Shown piece by piece: positions 60,427-64,000 of a stretch of DNA of 64,000 nucleotides. Numbering within the stretch: position 1 is the first letter of the stretch; each line of letters begins with the position of its first letter. Both the position numbers and the translations under genes were made by a program. The notes under the pieces were generated by a model. The model worked only from the letters and a program-made list of their open reading frames with translations. It had not been told where the DNA came from and ran no database searches. Source of the DNA: Craspedostauros australis (lineage: Eukaryota; Bacillariophyta; Bacillariophyceae; Mastogloiales; Achnanthaceae); NCBI GenBank assembly GCA_026770025.1, contig JAMXDE010000003.1, forward strand, positions 1,984,001 to 2,048,000. Reading direction: 5' to 3'.

Positions 60427-63400
60427 ATGGGACCCATCCAGGCCTCGCTGGAGGCAGTTGCGGAAGCCCGCAAGTCGGCCTTGCTGGAAGGGCAGCTGCA
60501 GAGAAGGGGGAACCTGGACCTCCTCTCCGCAGAACAGTCTGGATCGCCCGAGATTGCCACATGCCACATAGCGACGCTGCTTCCGTTCACGAATTCGGCA
60601 AAGACGAAGTTCAACCTGCAGGGGACCTTCGAAGGTTCCGTGGCGATACTGCAGGCTATCCATGACCTCAACGAGGGGAATGGCGAGATCGTGCCAGAGC
60701 TTGAGGGTCTCAACGAACGATGCCCCATCCGGTTCACGGTGGAGTTGCAAGACTCGGAGCGCACGGAGAGTGTCGCCGTCAACCATGTCATCCGCTTGAC
60801 CGATCGGGAGCCTGTTCCGTTAGTCACTGGAGACGATGCAGAATCGGTGCCGCCGCCATTGCCGTGCGCCTTTCTGGGAGCTGTCCGGTCCTCGGTCTCC
60901 ATTCCAACCAGCATCATCACCGGCCTCCGCGGTTACCCGCAGGTGTCTGGCCTGTCCACGTCCGCAGCATTGAACGACAAGTCGCAGTACCCCCTCTTCG
61001 CTCGCACCGTTTCAGCTGACGATGACACGGCTGTTGCTGTTATCCTCTACTTCCGCGATGTTGTCAAGGTGAAACATATCGCCATTCCTTACATCGATGA
61101 CTCCTATGGCAATGCGTATCTGCAAGGTTTGCAAGCGGCCGCGGAGGAGTATGCTCCGGACATGGAAATGATCTCGGTGGATCTCCCACGCATTCCGTCG
61201 CCAGCAGCCACGAAGCGCACCATCGAAAGGCTGAAAAAGACAGAGTTCACCTACTTCTTCGCCATCATAGGAGGAGCGTCCAACATGGATATCTACTTGC
61301 CAGAGGCCATCGAGCAAGGCATCGCTGGCACAGGCAAGCACACGTGGCTGTTCGCGGATCAGGGCAGCAACACTTTCGATTCCCAACCGCTGCCCAAGGG
61401 CTCGTACCGTGACAGGATGGGACTGGGGACTGGCATCGTGGCATCATCTCCCGGGCTGCCAGAGTACAACCCAGCCATGGAAGAGTTGATGACAGTTTTG
61501 CAGAAATGGAAGACATCGCATCCGAGCGACCTGCAATATCTTTCCACTCTCTTACCACCTCATGACAACATCACAGATGGAGTTGGAGTCTTCGATGAAT
61601 CATTCCTGGAATCGCAGTGGGCAACCATGTTCTTCCTGTACGATGCAACGGTTGGTCTCGGACTGTCAGCCTGCGAGGTGTGGAGACAGAAGCAGGAAGA
61701 GGTCGCGGCCGGTACCATCGACGAGTCATCCATCACGTTGGAAGGTCGGGAGCACTTTGATATGCTGGTGCACACCGAGTTCAACGGAGCATCGGGAAGG
61801 GTGGATCTTTCCGAAACAACAGGGACGCGGAAGGTGACGAGCACATTCTTCGAGCTCACGAATAACGTGGTGGATGAGACCTTCGACACGACAGGCGGCG
61901 AAGTGAAGTACAAGGGCGTCACATCGTCTATCTTCCTGAACGGAGAATGGACGGAGGTGACGAAGTACGTCTTCAACGACGGAACCACAACGCCTCCACT
62001 CGACTTGCCACCCCCGGTCATGGAGTCCAACCACCTACCGATGGGACTGAGGATTTCCGGGTTGATACTCTGCGCCATCCCAGTGTTCCTGGCGATCATC
62101 TGCGCGGGATGGACGTACAAGCATTCCGAAACGCGTGTCGTCCGTGCCTCGCAGCCGATCTTCCTCTACATCGTGTGCCTGGGTGCGGCAGTCCTGGCAC
62201 TGGCCATCATACCCCTCAGCATCGACGAAGGCATCGCCAGCGACGATGGATGTAACATCGCATGCCGCATCACGCCATGGATGCTGTCCATCGGATTTTC
62301 AGTGGTCTTCTCCGCTCTCTTCACCAAGACCTACCGCATCAACCGTATCTTCCACAGCAAGAGGTTCAGACGGATCAAGGTGACGGCGATGGATGTGGCA
62401 CAGCCCATGATCATCATGCTCGGCGTCAACGTCACCATCCTGGCCTTGTGGACGGCAATAGCACCCCTTGGATGGGCGTATGACATCCAGACACGAGATC
62501 GGTTCGGGCGGGTCGTCGGGCAGTACGGTCGATGCAAGACTGATGCGTTGCTCCCATTCCTCATCCCCCTCGGCGTGTTGAACTTGGGCGTCCTCACGGT
62601 TGCGTCCAGACAGGCACATCTGGCACAGAATATCTCGCTAGAGTTCGCTGAGTCGGACTACATCTTCCGGTCTATGGTGAGCTTCCTGCTGGTCGCCTTC
62701 ATCGGGGTGCCGGTGCTGGTGCTGGCGCAGGACAGTCCCGATGCTTTCTTCTTTGTCTTCGCCGGAATCATCTTCGTGACTTCATGTTCCGTGCTGTTGT
62801 TCATCTTCTTCCCCAAGGTGTCATTCTTGAAGGAGGACCAACGAAAGCGGCGGCGCCGATGGCAAGACGGTCAGACATCGAGCTTTGGGAGCATGCGAAT
62901 GCCCCATGACGACACTCAAAGGGGCTCTGTCTTTGAAGATGTCGGCACGGACGGACTGAAGATCCTGACCACGAAGTCTCCCGAGGAACTTCTCCGCGAG
63001 AACCAACGCCTGCAGACACAGCTGCAAGCATTGTTAGCAGTCGCAGCACAGTCCGGCAGCTCCCACAGATGCAGCTTTCTCGCCAGCGACGCTGACGTGA
63101 TGGCGGTTGCCGAGCAGATGAATTCGCAATCTCTCACCAGCAGCAACCACCAGCACAGTCGTATGCTTGCTCTTCCAGAATCAGCTGGAGCGAAGGATGT
63201 CGGCGCACGCGGAGGGCAAACCGCCGCGTCTTTCACATCGAAAACTGCTGGAGGTAGCACCACAGGAGAATCGGGCGAGAGCGGCCAAGTGGCGGACCTG
63301 GAAGCACAAACATCAACCGACAACGTATCGGTGAGAAGACGCCATTCGCAGTCACGATCGCAATCTCAGTGCTCTGAAAATGAATATTCCACTTGCACTG

Positions 63401-63564
63401 AAGCACTTGTCTTGGAAGGCAGCGCGGCACACGAAGCAGAGAGCGGAGAGCAGATACCAAAACGTTCCATTTCCGACACGGAGGACGCGGAGAGCGACGA
63501 AGACTTCCGAAACTATGAAGGTTCTTCGTCCGAGGAATCCAGCAGATGGAGTCGGGAAGAGTGA
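60427..63564 (+). CDS. class C (GABA-B-like) receptor, copy 2
   Basis: 1045 residues, a tandem duplicate of the gene at 55391 with the same architecture: flytrap module, seven membrane segments, KTYRINRIF, FFPKVSF, coiled coil SPEELLRENQRLQTQLQALL and an acidic Ser-rich tail. Most of the flytrap and membrane parts are almost identical to copy 1, but a block in the second lobe (NPAMEELMTVLQKWKTSHPS versus NPILEKLATSLRRWKTLHPS) and the tail after the coiled coil differ much more. The first copy has one extra codon after its ATG. Similarity begins almost at the ATG, while the upstream DNA differs. No signal peptide is visible. The pair may bind different ligands or couple differently. Confidence 0.9.
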   Translation: MGPIQASLEAVAEARKSALLEGQLQRRGNLDLLSAEQSGSPEIATCHIATLLPFTNSAKTKFNLQGTFEGSVAILQAIHDLNEGNGEIVPELEGLNERCPIRFTVELQDSERTESVAVNHVIRLTDREPVPLVTGDDAESVPPPLPCAFLGAVRSSVSIPTSIITGLRGYPQVSGLSTSAALNDKSQYPLFARTVSADDDTAVAVILYFRDVVKVKHIAIPYIDDSYGNAYLQGLQAAAEEYAPDMEMISVDLPRIPSPAATKRTIERLKKTEFTYFFAIIGGASNMDIYLPEAIEQGIAGTGKHTWLFADQGSNTFDSQPLPKGSYRDRMGLGTGIVASSPGLPEYNPAMEELMTVLQKWKTSHPSDLQYLSTLLPPHDNITDGVGVFDESFLESQWATMFFLYDATVGLGLSACEVWRQKQEEVAAGTIDESSITLEGREHFDMLVHTEFNGASGRVDLSETTGTRKVTSTFFELTNNVVDETFDTTGGEVKYKGVTSSIFLNGEWTEVTKYVFNDGTTTPPLDLPPPVMESNHLPMGLRISGLILCAIPVFLAIICAGWTYKHSETRVVRASQPIFLYIVCLGAAVLALAIIPLSIDEGIASDDGCNIACRITPWMLSIGFSVVFSALFTKTYRINRIFHSKRFRRIKVTAMDVAQPMIIMLGVNVTILALWTAIAPLGWAYDIQTRDRFGRVVGQYGRCKTDALLPFLIPLGVLNLGVLTVASRQAHLAQNISLEFAESDYIFRSMVSFLLVAFIGVPVLVLAQDSPDAFFFVFAGIIFVTSCSVLLFIFFPKVSFLKEDQRKRRRRWQDGQTSSFGSMRMPHDDTQRGSVFEDVGTDGLKILTTKSPEELLRENQRLQTQLQALLAVAAQSGSSHRCSFLASDADVMAVAEQMNSQSLTSSNHQHSRMLALPESAGAKDVGARGGQTAASFTSKTAGGSTTGESGESGQVADLEAQTSTDNVSVRRRHSQSRSQSQCSENEYSTCTEALVLEGSAAHEAESGEQIPKRSISDTEDAESDEDFRNYEGSSSEESSRWSREE

Positions 63565-64000
63565 TCGTTGTCGTTTGTCCAAGCAATTCTTACATATTGG
63601 TACGCGTGAGCAGGGGTGTGAAAAATTAGAGACAAGTGCGTGGTCTACTTGTTTACGCACAGGAGCAGGAATGTGATTGCTGGCATACACGAGTCACGCA
63701 ACTCTCTCGTTCTATCTGTCTCTCTCTCGGTATAAATAGAGAGGCCTGGATGACGATTGTGATCAGCGCATTTTGGTGTGGTAGGTTATGTATGATACGT
63801 AGTTGACTTGAGCCGCTCGTACTCGCAGAGCAACATCACGCGAAGCGCCTTTGTACCTATGATACCGTGTGTTCGTGATGGAGTATGAGCACACCGTACG
63901 AGCTACACCTGTGGTACTTCAAGTAGCTCCGAGTGTTTGGATGGCAATACTCACAGCATTCGGCCAAGCATCTGGCCAAGGACAATCACTCTAGTCTCTC
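63565..64000. other. 3' flank of receptor 2
   Basis: The first ~30 bases after the stop resemble the 3' flank of copy 1. A TATAAATA at 63731-63738 sits in a CTCTCT/AGAGAG hairpin and could be a promoter element for a gene beyond the window. Nothing else seen. Confidence 0.4.

Overview
The window is nuclear DNA of a diatom or a close stramenopile relative. Four things point that way: Ty1/copia elements of the diatom type, two proteins with a diatom-typical 'GRG...RFL...A..K' domain (the family I know as DUF6824), N-termini that look like bipartite plastid signals (signal peptide followed by an AF or AFA motif), and class C (GABA-B-like) receptors. Genes have few, short GT-AG introns and are separated by 0.3-3.5 kb of non-coding DNA. 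I do not name a species.

Layout. 1-6836: an almost complete LTR/copia element with an intact 1817-codon Gag-Pol; the first part of its 5' LTR lies left of the window. 7065-9614: a four-exon Sec14/CRAL-TRIO-like gene with a cysteine/histidine C-terminal module. 11995-22121: two DUF6824-type genes on the minus strand, separated by a transposon island (about 12.97-20.26 kb). The island holds a decayed copia element, diverged repeats and one orphan ORF, and is bounded by a perfect 27-bp inverted repeat. 23841-25349: a probable plastid-targeted divergent protein kinase. 26118-31271: a 1717-residue STAND-type P-loop ATPase (minus). 34454-35761: a secreted basic protein. 36677-39412: an acidic low-complexity protein with SUMO-interaction-like motifs. 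39773-41017: a Ser-rich orphan (minus). 42228-44519: a FYVE-like/ankyrin protein (minus). 45515-47092: a two-exon endonuclease/exonuclease/phosphatase (EEP) protein with a likely plastid presequence. 47483-47950: mitochondrial ribosomal protein uL29m (minus). 50319-51935: a TPR-like protein. 55391-58549 and 60427-63564: tandem GABA-B-like receptors.

The genes do not form an obvious pathway. The clearest functional themes are signalling (two receptors, a STAND ATPase, a Sec14-like protein, a FYVE protein), organelle-targeted proteins (kinase, EEP enzyme, uL29m) and nuclear regulators (DUF6824 proteins and possibly the SIM-like protein). The most unexpected signals outside genes are an octamer, TACTCGTA, found at least 15 times and only in non-coding DNA, and the inverted-repeat-bounded island with protein-like repeats inside it.
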